Shown here in pieces: positions 52,561 to 61,462 of a stretch of 64,000 bases of DNA. This stretch comes from an uncultured Flammeovirgaceae bacterium (GTDB lineage: Bacteria; Bacteroidota; Bacteroidia; Cytophagales; Cyclobacteriaceae): assembly GCA_937883755.1 (NCBI GenBank), contig CAKZYA010000063.1, forward strand, positions 1 through 64,000, in the 5' to 3' direction. The notes under the pieces are model-generated. The model was not told where the DNA came from. It was given only the letters and a program-made list of their open reading frames with translations, and made no database searches. Position numbers and translations under genes: made by a program. How positions within the stretch are numbered: position 1 is the stretch's first letter; each line of letters starts with the position of its first letter.

Positions 52561-52651
52561 CTGTACATCCGTAGGATACTACTGCAATTTACCATGCAGC
52601 CTACCGACAAATGGTAGATATTGCTTACTCTCAATACTCGAGTAAGTTTCC

Positions 52652-53455
52652 ATGAAAGTTTTCGTCTTCCTCACGGTATTACTACTAGTCAGTTTCGAGA
52701 ATTTTGCTCAATCACTTGGCAGTCCGGCAGCGGGTATGGCTGAAGCGGGAGTAGCCCAACGAAGTGCCTGGGCGGCGTTCTACAATGTGGGTGGATTAGC
52801 CTGGTGCAAGCAAACTACCGTAATAGCCGGTTACGACAACCGTTTCGGCTTCTCAGAAGGTTTACACGCAGCTGGGGTTGGGCTAGTCAAACCTCTTGGT
52901 TTTGGCGTAGGTAGCCTGAGTGTGTATCGCTTTGGGGATGCATTGTATAGTGAAGATCAAATTTCACTCGGGCTTAGCCATCAGGTAAGCCAATTTAGTT
53001 TTGGGTTACGCCTCAGTGGTTACCAGTACCACGTAGAAACCGTAGGAACCAATTTCACTTCTACAATTGACGTAGGTGGCGTTGCCCAGTTGTCTTCTGA
53101 TCTGGCTTTTGGGATGCAAATCACCAATCTAACTCAGGCTAAGAAGTCTCGCGTAACCCAGGAGAAAATTCCAACTCGTATTCAAACAGGCGTAGCGTAT
53201 CGTCCGGGAGAGTCAGTCTCACTAGCAGTTGAAGTAGAACATGAGGCGGGTGAGTCTACTAATGCCAAGATTGGAGCAGAATATACTGTACTAAAGAAAA
53301 TCAGCTTTCGCTGCGGAATACAAACTGTTGAATTTCAGCAATTTTTCGGATTAGGATTAGCACATCAGCTACTGCAAATTGACTACGCACTACGTACCCA
53401 TAGCGAGTTAGGATTATCCCATCAGCTTTCATTAGCCTACAAACTAAGGAATTAA
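52652..53455 (+). CDS. PorV/PorQ-like outer-membrane beta-barrel protein
   Basis: A 267-residue exported protein. The signal peptide ends at NFAQ (residue ~19). SLGSPAAGMAEAGVAQRSAWAAFYNVGGLAW is the typical FadL/PorV-like start in Bacteroidota, followed by regular 10-12-residue amphipathic strands to the terminal SLAYKLRN. PorV-type proteins assist the type IX secretion system or anchor its cargo. It was divergent from the lamin-tail gene before the element inserted, and it overlaps the next gene by 1 bp. Its exact role is unknown. Confidence 0.75.
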   Translation: MKVFVFLTVLLLVSFENFAQSLGSPAAGMAEAGVAQRSAWAAFYNVGGLAWCKQTTVIAGYDNRFGFSEGLHAAGVGLVKPLGFGVGSLSVYRFGDALYSEDQISLGLSHQVSQFSFGLRLSGYQYHVETVGTNFTSTIDVGGVAQLSSDLAFGMQITNLTQAKKSRVTQEKIPTRIQTGVAYRPGESVSLAVEVEHEAGESTNAKIGAEYTVLKKISFRCGIQTVEFQQFFGLGLAHQLLQIDYALRTHSELGLSHQLSLAYKLRN

Positions 53456-55533
53456 TGCGGAGTAAGTGGTTGATTTTTGTATTAAGTGTTTGTTTAGTCA
53501 GCCTTGCTCAGGCTCAGTCACTTCCCGATACTTCATTTGAAACCTTACTCGAGAACCTCTTCACCCAGCAGGATGAAGATGTACCCTACGAAGAGCAGTA
53601 CGAAATTCTCTACCAACTCTACACGCAACCTATCAATCTCAATCAGGCCAATGAAGAAGAGTTACAAGAACTATTTTTTCTAAGCAGTCGGCAAATCAGC
53701 AACTTACTGCACTACCGAGTGCGTTACGGCGATTTACGCACGGTGTACGAGCTACAATTTATCCCCGGCTTTGATGCTACTACTATTCAGCAATTGCTTC
53801 CCTTTATTGCGGTAGAAACCATCCCGACAGACACTTTATCTTGGGCAGAACGCTGGAGTCGTTCCGATAAGTTATTCATTTTACGTCAGGCCACTACGCT
53901 AGAAACCAAGCGAGGCTTTATTCCCGAAGATACCATACGTGACCCAAGTCCTTTAGCCTTGTTTGCGGGAAGCAAGCCCCAGCTTTACAGTCGTCTCCGA
54001 ATTAGTCGCCGTAATGATTTTAGTTTAGGCTTAACTCTGGAAAAAGATGCAGGCGAAGCGCTTCGTTGGCATCCAAAGCGGTCGCAGTATGGTGCTGATT
54101 TTCACTCACTCCACGCACAAATACAGAATCGGGGGATAATCAAAAACCTGCTGATTGGTGATTATAGTTTACAGTTTGGTCAGGGCTTATTATTTGGGCA
54201 AGGGTTCAATTTAGGAAAGAGTGCATTTGCGGTCACCTCGGTAGGGCGCACTCGCAGCCAGGTTCGACCTTATACTGCTAGCACCGAATCTGGTTTCTTC
54301 CGAGGGGCAACAGCTACCCTTCAAAAAGATATTGATGGGATACAATTAGAAATTACGCCCTTTGTTTCCCAACAACGGTTAGATGCTAAACTACGTCAAC
54401 AGGCTGATAGCTCACACTATTTTCGCTCATTGCAAACCAGCGGCTGGCACCGTACTAGAAGTGAGTTAGCTAGCCAAGATCAAGTGCAAGAACGAGCAAT
54501 CGGCGGAAATGTGCTTATCAAAAATAGAAACCGAAACGGGCAAATTGGCATCAGTTACGTCCGTACTGAGTTTAACTATCCGTGGCAGCGTTCGGATGAG
54601 TTGAGATATTTACATGAGTTTAGCGGGCGAGTCAACGATATGTGGGGAGTATTTGGAAATTATCGCTACCGCCACTATCACTTTTTTGGGGAAACTGCCC
54701 GTTCGGCTAGTGGTGGCTGGGGTACTTTGGGTGGCATCGGCGCTTCGTTATCATCAACCGTAGAAATGACCTGGGTACTGCGGTACTACTCGCCTAGCTT
54801 CCATTCTTTCCATAGCAACGCCCTGAGTGAAGGTAGCCGCTCGATTAACGAACAGGGATTTTACTGGGGAATACGGCTAGAACCATTTAAAAGCGCCGTT
54901 CTATCGGCTTACTACGATTATTTTCGCTTTCCCTGGCTACGCTTCCGGGTAGATGCTCCTTCTCAAGGAGAAGAAATGCTAGCTCGGTTAGATTATCGAT
55001 TAACTCGTTGGACGAATGTATTTGCTCAAATTCGGCACGAACAGAAAGCAATCAACGTAGATCTGGATAGCTTGTCGGTCAATATTCCATTACCGGGTGA
55101 CAAACGCCAGCTAGCCCTGGGGGTCACGCACTCGCCTACTGAAGGATTACGCCTCAATACCCGTTGGCAGCACACCGCCTATGCACTAAACCAAGAAACT
55201 AGTCGAGGTTGGGTTATTGCTCAAGACGTTACGTATCAACAGAATCGCTGGAAAACTGATCTACGCTTCGCCTTATTTGACACCGAAACGTTTAATACTC
55301 GTCAGTTTCTTTATGAGAACGACTTGCTCTATTCTTTTTCTATTCCGGCTTACTCGGGTCAGGGTTCTCGAGTATACTGGGTACTTCGCTACAAGCTAAA
55401 TCGCCATTTGAGTTTTTGGACGAAAATTGGACGAACCGTGTATGATGACCGCGAAGTAATTGGCAGCAGCCACGATGCTATTGACAGCAATACCCGAACT
55501 GATATTCGCGCTCAGGTGATTGTGAAGTTCTGA
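53455..55533 (+). CDS. Outer-membrane protein with helix-hairpin-helix domain
   Basis: A 692-residue exported protein (signal peptide to residue ~22, LAQAQS). Residues ~55-120 carry ComEA-type helix-hairpin-helix repeats (INLNQANEEELQELFFLSSRQISNLLHYR, then TVYELQFIPGFDATTIQQLL). The rest consists of long aromatic beta-strands, ending in the anchor RAQVIVKF, so it is a large barrel. This HHH-barrel family is common in Bacteroidota, often beside PorV-like and lamin-tail genes, and may bind DNA or polymer at the surface. It starts on the last base of the previous gene, so the two are coupled. Confidence 0.85.
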   Translation: MRSKWLIFVLSVCLVSLAQAQSLPDTSFETLLENLFTQQDEDVPYEEQYEILYQLYTQPINLNQANEEELQELFFLSSRQISNLLHYRVRYGDLRTVYELQFIPGFDATTIQQLLPFIAVETIPTDTLSWAERWSRSDKLFILRQATTLETKRGFIPEDTIRDPSPLALFAGSKPQLYSRLRISRRNDFSLGLTLEKDAGEALRWHPKRSQYGADFHSLHAQIQNRGIIKNLLIGDYSLQFGQGLLFGQGFNLGKSAFAVTSVGRTRSQVRPYTASTESGFFRGATATLQKDIDGIQLEITPFVSQQRLDAKLRQQADSSHYFRSLQTSGWHRTRSELASQDQVQERAIGGNVLIKNRNRNGQIGISYVRTEFNYPWQRSDELRYLHEFSGRVNDMWGVFGNYRYRHYHFFGETARSASGGWGTLGGIGASLSSTVEMTWVLRYYSPSFHSFHSNALSEGSRSINEQGFYWGIRLEPFKSAVLSAYYDYFRFPWLRFRVDAPSQGEEMLARLDYRLTRWTNVFAQIRHEQKAINVDLDSLSVNIPLPGDKRQLALGVTHSPTEGLRLNTRWQHTAYALNQETSRGWVIAQDVTYQQNRWKTDLRFALFDTETFNTRQFLYENDLLYSFSIPAYSGQGSRVYWVLRYKLNRHLSFWTKIGRTVYDDREVIGSSHDAIDSNTRTDIRAQVIVKF

Positions 55534-55882
55534 AATGTAAAGATCACTAGCTTGACGACGACCGAAATAATTTGAAGCTACCGAACGATAATTACTACTT
55601 CTGTACTGATTTGTAGAATTTAAGATGGATCAGCAGCAACAGCCTATCCTAATTGACGTACAACTAAATAAACGATCATCAGAAAACAGCGAATAGCAGA
55701 ATCTATTTATTAGTAACATTGTTTAATTTTAGCGAGATACGATTAAACAAAATACTTAGTTATTCATTGTACTGATGATGCATTTGTAAGATTACCAATA
55801 GCTGCACCACAGTCTTGGTGTAGTTCACCAACAACCAACCATTGTTCAATTATTCATTAAATTATTTAGTTATTAGATAAAT
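55534..55882. other. Gene-free gap
   Basis: An AT-rich 349-bp gap between the HHH barrel gene and the TetR-like gene. It should hold the promoter of the latter; I see no strong TAnnTTTG pair, terminator or repeat. Confidence 0.4.
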
Positions 55883-56554
55883 ATGGCAACAGCAGCGAAG
55901 AAAGGAAAACAAACCGCCGATTTGGGTGAAAAACTTAAAGAAGCCTACATAGATTATTTATTGGAACACGGTAAAACTCCACCGTCGGTGTACCAATTCA
56001 TGAAAATGCAGAAAAAGAAAGAGGAAGAGTTCTATAACTACTTCAACTCATTCTCCGATTTAGAAAAAGAAATTTGGAAAGGCTTTCTTGATGAAACATT
56101 GACGCGAGTTCAGGGTGAAGCTGTGTACATGGAGTACTCAGTCCGAGAGAAATTGCTGGCTTTTTATTATACTATGATTGAGGTGTTAAAAAGCAACCGA
56201 AGCTACGTAATACTACGCATTGGTGAAATGCCTAAACCCGGCCAGCGTACTGCAAATACTGAAGTATTTAGCCGCTTAAAAGAGGCTTTTTTGGAATATG
56301 CCAACGAACTAATTGCGGAGGGTAAAGAAATCGGCGAGATTGTTGATCGTCCGATAATCGGTAACCGCTACGACGAAGGCATGTGGCGGCAATTACAATT
56401 TGTCATCTATTTCTGGGTAAAAGATGATAGCCAAAATTTTGAGCGTACTGACGAAGCCATTGAGAAGGCCGTCAATCTCTCTTTCGATATTATGGGGCGT
56501 GGGCCAATTGATGCCGCTCTCGATTTTGCCAAATTTCTGTACCAGCAACGATAA
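55883..56554 (+). CDS. TetR/AcrR-like regulator paired with ABC1 kinase
   Basis: A 223-residue protein. The N-terminal region (LKEAYIDYLLEHGKTPPSVYQFMKMQKKKEEEFYNYFNSFSDLEKEIW) has the length and three-helix rhythm of a TetR DNA-binding head. The rest is all-helical like a ligand-binding tail (VREKLLAFYYTMIEVL; AIEKAVNLSFDIMG). It lies 8 bp before an AarF/ABC1 kinase gene on the same strand. The two-gene arrangement suggests joint expression and function in membrane or quinone stress. The ligand is unknown. Confidence 0.7.
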   Translation: MATAAKKGKQTADLGEKLKEAYIDYLLEHGKTPPSVYQFMKMQKKKEEEFYNYFNSFSDLEKEIWKGFLDETLTRVQGEAVYMEYSVREKLLAFYYTMIEVLKSNRSYVILRIGEMPKPGQRTANTEVFSRLKEAFLEYANELIAEGKEIGEIVDRPIIGNRYDEGMWRQLQFVIYFWVKDDSQNFERTDEAIEKAVNLSFDIMGRGPIDAALDFAKFLYQQR

Positions 56555-56562
56555 GTAAAAGT

Positions 56563-57888
56563 ATGAAAGAACAGAATAAAATTCCCACTTCTAAAGTACA
56601 ACGAGCTACTCGTTTTGTGCGTACTGGAGCTAAGATTGGCGGTAATTACGCTAAGTATTACGCAAAAAAAGCTTTGCAGCAGAATGTAAGTCGCGAGAGC
56701 TTGCACGAAGATAATGCTTCCGATATTTATAGCGAATTGAGCGAGCTTAAGGGTAGTGCTCTAAAAGTTTTGCAGATGATGAGTATGGATAAGAACCTGC
56801 TTCCCACTGCCTATACCGATCGCTTTGCAATGGCACAATACAGTGCCCCTCCCCTTTCGTACCCCTTGGTAGTCAAGACGTTTCAGAAGTACTTTGGCAA
56901 AGGACCCACTGAGTTATATGATACTTTCAGTCGGAGTGCAAAAAACGCCGCTTCTATTGGTCAGGTACATCAGGCTACGCTGGATGGAAAAGAATTGGCG
57001 GTGAAAATTCAGTACCCGGGAGTGGCTAATAGCATTAGTTCTGACCTGAAAATTGTGAAACCATTTGCTATTCGTCTGTTCAATATTAATGAGCGCGACT
57101 TAGAGCATTATCTTCAAGAAGTAGAAGGTAAACTGATTGAAGAAACTGAGTACGATTTGGAAGTACGCCGAGGCATGGAAATTTCGGAGCAGTGTGGTGA
57201 TATTGATAATCTGGACTTTCCAACGTATTATCCTGAGCTATCTTCGGAGCGGATTATTACCATGGACTGGCTAGATGGAGAGCACATGAAGGAATTTGTA
57301 GCGACTAATCCTTCTCAGGAAGTGCGAAACCGTATTGGACAAGCCTTGTGGGACTTTTATAATCATCAGGTACATTACCTCAAGCAGGTTCACGCCGACC
57401 CACATCCGGGTAACTTCTTATTTAGGCAGGATGGCACGATGGGAGTAATTGATTTCGGCTGTGTGAAGGAAATTCCAGAAGATTTTTATCAGCAGTACTT
57501 TAGCCTTATTCGTCAAGATATTCTGCTGAAACCCGATCAACTGGATGAAATCTTCCATGAATTGTCCTTTATTAACGAAAACGACTCAGCATCGGATAAG
57601 AAAGTATTTAAGGCTATCTTCGTAGAAATGATTCAGTTATTAGGTCGCCCGTTTCACTACGAGGAGTTTGATTTTGCTGACGATGATTATTTTACTCAGA
57701 TTTTTAATCTAAGTGAGCGAGTGTCCAACACTGAAGAAGTACGTCGGTCGCGTACTGCCCGTGGGCCCCGCGATGCGCTGTATATCAACCGTACTTATTT
57801 TGGCTTGTACAACTTACTCAATGCGCTTCAGGCGAAAGTCATCACCCGAAAGCCAGAGTGGTTGCAAGCTAAAAAGTTAAGTGCTTAA
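56563..57888 (+). CDS. AarF/ABC1/UbiB family atypical kinase
   Basis: A 441-residue protein kinase-like ATPase. ABC1 motifs are present: the KxGQ-like Ala/Ser-rich loop AASIGQVHQATL (near residue 127) followed by ELAVKIQYPGV with the ATP Lys, then LKQVHADPHPGNFLF near 280 (catalytic loop) and GVIDFGCVKEI near 305 (metal Asp). UbiB/ABC1 proteins support ubiquinone or other isoprenoid-lipid metabolism as ATPases. No ubi genes are nearby, so the specific substrate is unknown. It follows the TetR-like gene with 8 bp between. Confidence 0.9.
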   Translation: MKEQNKIPTSKVQRATRFVRTGAKIGGNYAKYYAKKALQQNVSRESLHEDNASDIYSELSELKGSALKVLQMMSMDKNLLPTAYTDRFAMAQYSAPPLSYPLVVKTFQKYFGKGPTELYDTFSRSAKNAASIGQVHQATLDGKELAVKIQYPGVANSISSDLKIVKPFAIRLFNINERDLEHYLQEVEGKLIEETEYDLEVRRGMEISEQCGDIDNLDFPTYYPELSSERIITMDWLDGEHMKEFVATNPSQEVRNRIGQALWDFYNHQVHYLKQVHADPHPGNFLFRQDGTMGVIDFGCVKEIPEDFYQQYFSLIRQDILLKPDQLDEIFHELSFINENDSASDKKVFKAIFVEMIQLLGRPFHYEEFDFADDDYFTQIFNLSERVSNTEEVRRSRTARGPRDALYINRTYFGLYNLLNALQAKVITRKPEWLQAKKLSA

Positions 57889-57898
57889 CTAGTAGTTA

Positions 57899-58591
57899 TT
57901 GCCTAACCTCTGCTCTACATCGGAAAAGTGGATTACACCAATTCTAATCATTGGGTTTGGGCTGATTGCTGCCCCGCTATCAGCCCAGCAATACCTCTAT
58001 GTCGGTTTATTCGGGGAGCACACTTACGGAATAAAGGTAAACAAACAACACAAGGCAGATAAACCAATTCTCACTCTGGAGGAAGAAAAACGCTACTCAG
58101 AGCACACCTTTCATCCCGAGCTCGGAACCGAAAAATGGGTACTGCGCGATGAAAAGGAACATCACGATTTCACAGCGCAACGAGTAGGGAATCAGATTAA
58201 AATTTGGGGTATTTTTCAAGGTGAACCCGTTGAGAAAACCGTTGATATTGATGAACGGCTATGGTTTAACAAGCTTGATCATGGTTTAAGTGCATTCGCT
58301 GCTTCCGACCAGCAAGAGCTATCGTTCTGGGTTTTAAAGCTGGTGTCGGATTTAGACCCACTAAAAATGCAAGCTAAAAAAACGGGTACCGAATCGCTCA
58401 CGATCGATGGAAAGACCTACGATGCGGTAAAAGTAAAGCTCACGATCGATAATTTTATGTTGTCCAAACTCTGGTCGGCTGAACTGTGGTATCGTACCTC
58501 TGACGGACTCTTCCTCCGTTACGAAGGTGCTAACGGTGGCCCAGGTACCCCTATCACCATCGTTGAGTTAGATGAAAAAGTTGATGGTTAA
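57899..58591 (+). CDS. Exported hypothetical protein, DUF6134-like
   Basis: A 230-residue protein with a signal peptide (WITPILIIGFGLIAAPLSAQ) from TTG 57899. The mature part is beta-rich (YVGLFGEHTYGIKV; VDIDERLWFN; KKTGTESLTIDGKTYDAVKVKL; LWYRTSDGLFLRYEGANGG). The strand order fits DUF6134/DUF3108-like periplasmic proteins that bind lipid-type ligands. It lies 10 bp after the ABC1 gene, so it may share its lipid-related role. Family assignment is moderate. Confidence 0.6.
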   Translation: MPNLCSTSEKWITPILIIGFGLIAAPLSAQQYLYVGLFGEHTYGIKVNKQHKADKPILTLEEEKRYSEHTFHPELGTEKWVLRDEKEHHDFTAQRVGNQIKIWGIFQGEPVEKTVDIDERLWFNKLDHGLSAFAASDQQELSFWVLKLVSDLDPLKMQAKKTGTESLTIDGKTYDAVKVKLTIDNFMLSKLWSAELWYRTSDGLFLRYEGANGGPGTPITIVELDEKVDG

Positions 58592-58610
58592 CTCGAAAAC
58601 ATATACTTTC

Positions 58611-58952
58611 TTACCGTTCTTCTATCACCGAACTGCCTTTTGACCGATCACCAGCCGTCCACTGCCATGCTTCGTGTAGTCTGAGCTTGCCGTTAGGCAG
58701 TAGTTCGGGAGTAGATTGACAAATACCAGTCATTAGTTCTCCTTTTTCATTAATCTGGTGGTAGCGTATATCAATACTACCATCCTCGCTTACTAATCCT
58801 ATCAAATGTCCCACCTTAATTTTCCCACCAGAATACTCCGACGTTAGTATGTTTCCGTTTTGTTTGTAGAGAAAAGTAGTTTCACTAGTAGTTTCACCGT
58901 TTTCGGTGTTTTGTACAGGTCTAAATATTTTTCCGTTGTAGTTTATTTTCAC
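58611..58952 (-). CDS. Small beta-barrel protein of the 'n-acetylglutamate synthase'-named family
   Basis: A 113-residue cytoplasmic protein (MKINYNGKIFRPVQNTENGETT, FLYKQNGNILTSEYSGGKIKVGHLIG, LHEAWQWTAGDRSKGSSVIEE). This small family is often labelled n-acetylglutamate synthase in databases without any acetyltransferase motif, so that name should not be trusted. It is probably a lipocalin-like barrel. It overlaps the next gene upstream by 4 bp, so the two are coupled. Confidence 0.7.
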   Translation of the reverse strand: MKINYNGKIFRPVQNTENGETTSETTFLYKQNGNILTSEYSGGKIKVGHLIGLVSEDGSIDIRYHQINEKGELMTGICQSTPELLPNGKLRLHEAWQWTAGDRSKGSSVIEER

Positions 58953-59455
58953 TTTAATTCCTTCATGTATTTGTAGAAATCAACTGGCAGAAAATATCCG
59001 AAATCTCTATCTGCTTTCTTCAATTCTTTGAAAATTGATTTTAGCACTTTGCTTTTACCCTTGAGCTTACGCTCATTAGCATGCCGTGATCCCAAGTATA
59101 TGACTGCTTTGTTATAATTGATAATCAATTTTACTATAATCTCAATTACTTCATCTTTATCTCTCAAATCAAGAAACAGCTTGTAAAGCGTTACCCCTTG
59201 ATCAGAAATCAGATCAAATAAACTTCTCGTTTTCACAATTTCGATATCACTAAACTTTTGCCTCAAATCACGGACGATAGAATCTCGTAAATTAGCATCC
59301 CACTTTTCTAGTATAAATTGATTATCTCCTTCTATATTTTTATCCCTCTCTAATGAATAATAGCCTTTCTCTTCAAGAAATCTATCTAGTTCATTAACAG
59401 CGACTTTTGTTGCTAACATAAGGTGATAAGATGGAAGTCGTAAAATATCAGCCAA
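58949..59455 (-). CDS. Hypothetical protein
   Basis: A 168-residue cytoplasmic protein, mixed helix/strand (LMLATKVAVNELDRFLEEKG; FSDIEIVKTRSLFDLISDQGVTLYKLFLDL; VIYLGSRHANERKLKGKSKVLKSIF). Family not recognised. It is coupled to the small barrel protein downstream through a 4-bp overlap and lies 6 bp after the HAD phosphatase, so the three form one leftward operon. Confidence 0.65.
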   Translation of the reverse strand: MADILRLPSYHLMLATKVAVNELDRFLEEKGYYSLERDKNIEGDNQFILEKWDANLRDSIVRDLRQKFSDIEIVKTRSLFDLISDQGVTLYKLFLDLRDKDEVIEIIVKLIINYNKAVIYLGSRHANERKLKGKSKVLKSIFKELKKADRDFGYFLPVDFYKYMKELK

Positions 59456-59461
59456 ACGAAT

Positions 59462-60091
59462 TTATCTACTCAATAAGGTTAACAGCCCATCCGGATGATG
59501 GATAAGATGTTGGGGGTTTAGTTGAGCTAGTGCATCGGCGGTATTGGCTCCCCAGGAAACGGCAATCATGTCAATACCTGTTTTCTGGGCAGCATCCACA
59601 TCGCGGGTTTCATCGCCAATATAAATCGTATCTTCTCGTTGGAGCTGACGTTTCTTGAGCAATCTTTTTAGTACCCGATTTTTGCCAAACAGTGATGAGG
59701 ATGAATAAACGAACTCGAAGAATGCCATATCGTTAGCATTCAGAAACTGCTCTACGTTAGATTCAGAGTTAGAAGTAATAATTCCTAACCGATACGTCAC
59801 TCCCAACTCAATCAGTACTTCCTTCATAGAGCTGATAGGTTGTATGAGATGCATTTCTTTTTGTAGCTCTGCTTTCATGCGGATAGCAATTGCCGGAATA
59901 CGTAACATCGGAATCTGGAGTAGCTTCAATGCCTCCCGAGAGCGAACACTTCGCAGCATTTCAATCTCATTGTCAGGTACTTGCCGGTACCCAAAGTCTG
60001 GTGCTAAACGGTTACTAATTGCTAAAATACGGGGTAGCGTATCGGCAATAGTACCGTCGAAATCAAACACCAGCGTTTTCTTAGTTTCCAT
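59462..60091 (-). CDS. HAD-superfamily hydrolase (phosphoglycolate phosphatase-like)
   Basis: A 209-residue HAD phosphatase. It starts at ATG 60091 so that the motif I sequence TLVFDFDGTIADTL lies at residues ~6-19 (nucleophile and general-acid Asp). Motif II is the Ser/Thr of LGIITSNSE, motif III the Lys near RVLKRLLKK, and motif IV is IYIGDETRDVDAA. The helical cap between motifs I and II is of the Gph/phosphonatase type. The substrate is unknown. The start overlaps the previous gene by 11 bp. Confidence 0.85.
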   Translation of the reverse strand: METKKTLVFDFDGTIADTLPRILAISNRLAPDFGYRQVPDNEIEMLRSVRSREALKLLQIPMLRIPAIAIRMKAELQKEMHLIQPISSMKEVLIELGVTYRLGIITSNSESNVEQFLNANDMAFFEFVYSSSSLFGKNRVLKRLLKKRQLQREDTIYIGDETRDVDAAQKTGIDMIAVSWGANTADALAQLNPQHLIHHPDGLLTLLSR

Positions 60092-60473
60092 TCTTTTTCC
60101 GTTCCCGCCGAGGTGGAATGCCTCCGGCTCGACCAATGTAGGTATTGGAGTTGAAGATTAGTACTGCTCCAGCTACTCCCACTACTCCTCCACTGAAAAT
60201 TAGCGGTTGTCCCCAATCACTGTAATTTTCGCTACTTCCCAACACTCCACCTAAAATAACGATTGAGTACCCAACCGCTGATGTTAATAAGCCTGCCCGG
60301 AAGCGATTGTGCGAAATACGTAAATTAGCTTGGGTTTCTTCCAGCTCGGTGTGCAACCGCATAATCTCCGCTCGCAATGAATCTTGATGTACAGAATTTG
60401 TTGCTGGACTAGTTTGAGCAAACAAAGGGTTTGAAAGACCGAAAGTAAATAAGAGAAAAAAAATGTAGCGCAT
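60081..60473 (-). CDS. Exported hypothetical protein with two membrane segments
   Basis: A 130-residue protein. The signal peptide (RYIFFLLFTFGLSNPLFAQ) is followed by a short coiled coil (DSLRAEIMRLHTELEETQANLRI), two hydrophobic helices near 65-85 and 98-112, and a basic end (GRAGGIPPRRERKKN). It precedes and overlaps the HAD phosphatase gene. Family unknown. Confidence 0.6.
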   Translation of the reverse strand: MRYIFFLLFTFGLSNPLFAQTSPATNSVHQDSLRAEIMRLHTELEETQANLRISHNRFRAGLLTSAVGYSIVILGGVLGSSENYSDWGQPLIFSGGVVGVAGAVLIFNSNTYIGRAGGIPPRRERKKNGN

Positions 60474-60580
60474 AGAGTTTGAGGTTTTAGGAATTGAGGA
60501 TTAGGATTTAGGTGTAAGCATTTAAAAAATAAAATCTAACACCCAACATCCAACCCCTAACACCCAAAAGTACGCATTGC

Positions 60581-61336
60581 TTAGGAATTTAACCAAGCCT
60601 TGAAGAAAGCAACTTTCTCTCTACTAACCACAACGTCTTGCTCAGTAACAGGCTGCAAAGTTAGTTTTAGTCGTCCGTTAGCATAGTTCTGTATGCCCTG
60701 AATAGAATCTACGTTTATCATGAAGCTACGGTTAACCCGAAAAAAGATTTCTGGCGGTAACAGATCTTGCTCCAATCGCTCCATGGTGTAGTCAATAACG
60801 TAGCGCTTAGCCGCTTTGGTTACCAGATACACAATTTTACCGTCGGCTTGAAAATAGGCCACATCATTTTGGACAATGGCATGATAGTGATTTCCTGATT
60901 TCACTAAAAAGCGGGACTGATAGGGTGGGTTCAGCCGGGCGTGCATCTGTTGCAATAATCGATAATCGGTTACTGGCCGTATCTGCTGACGCACAAAGCG
61001 CTGTAAAGCAGCCTTTAGTTCACCCGGGTCAATCGGCTTAAGTAAATAGTCAATACTATTTACTTTAAAAGCCTGAAGGGCATACTGATCGTAAGCAGTA
61101 GTAAACACCACTGGGGTATCAACTTCAATTCGGTTGAATATCTCGAAACTGATACCGTCTGATAACTGAATATCTAAAAATACTAAGTCTACCGGGTTTC
61201 TCTTAGCAAAAAACTCAACGCAGTCTTCTACAGTATCCAGCGTATCGCACACTCGAATTGAGTCGTCACATTGAGCAATCATTTCCGTTAGCCGTTCGCT
61301 AGCGAGGGGTTCATCTTCGACGATTAGTACGTCCAT
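60581..61336 (-). CDS. LytTR-family response regulator
   Basis: A 251-residue response regulator. The receiver domain (1-~120) has the acidic pocket VEDEP (residues 7-11), the phosphoacceptor Asp in VFLDIQLSD (near 54), FTTAYDQYA (Thr/Ala switch) and KPID with the conserved Lys near 102. The C-terminal LytTR DNA-binding domain (about 145-248) includes SRFLVKSGNHYHAI, DVAYFQADGKIVYLVT and FFRVNRSFMINVDSI. It is the partner of the histidine kinase upstream on the same strand (126 bp gap). Bacteroidota LytTR systems respond to cell-envelope cues; the target is unknown. Confidence 0.9.
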   Translation of the reverse strand: MDVLIVEDEPLASERLTEMIAQCDDSIRVCDTLDTVEDCVEFFAKRNPVDLVFLDIQLSDGISFEIFNRIEVDTPVVFTTAYDQYALQAFKVNSIDYLLKPIDPGELKAALQRFVRQQIRPVTDYRLLQQMHARLNPPYQSRFLVKSGNHYHAIVQNDVAYFQADGKIVYLVTKAAKRYVIDYTMERLEQDLLPPEIFFRVNRSFMINVDSIQGIQNYANGRLKLTLQPVTEQDVVVSREKVAFFKAWLNS

Positions 61337-61462
61337 AGTAATTTATTACCTTGAATTTGGGTGCAGGGTTTCAGAATATTGTAGCACAATTGGCCTTCAA
61401 AAAAGTAGATCTTAAAAAAATTTATCTTTTTAGACGCTAAAAGTCTGAATATTCCGGCTCCT

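Noticed and set aside
58611-58952. Label 'n-acetylglutamate synthase'
   Set aside because: No acetyltransferase motif is present in this 113-residue protein; the name is a carried-over database label.
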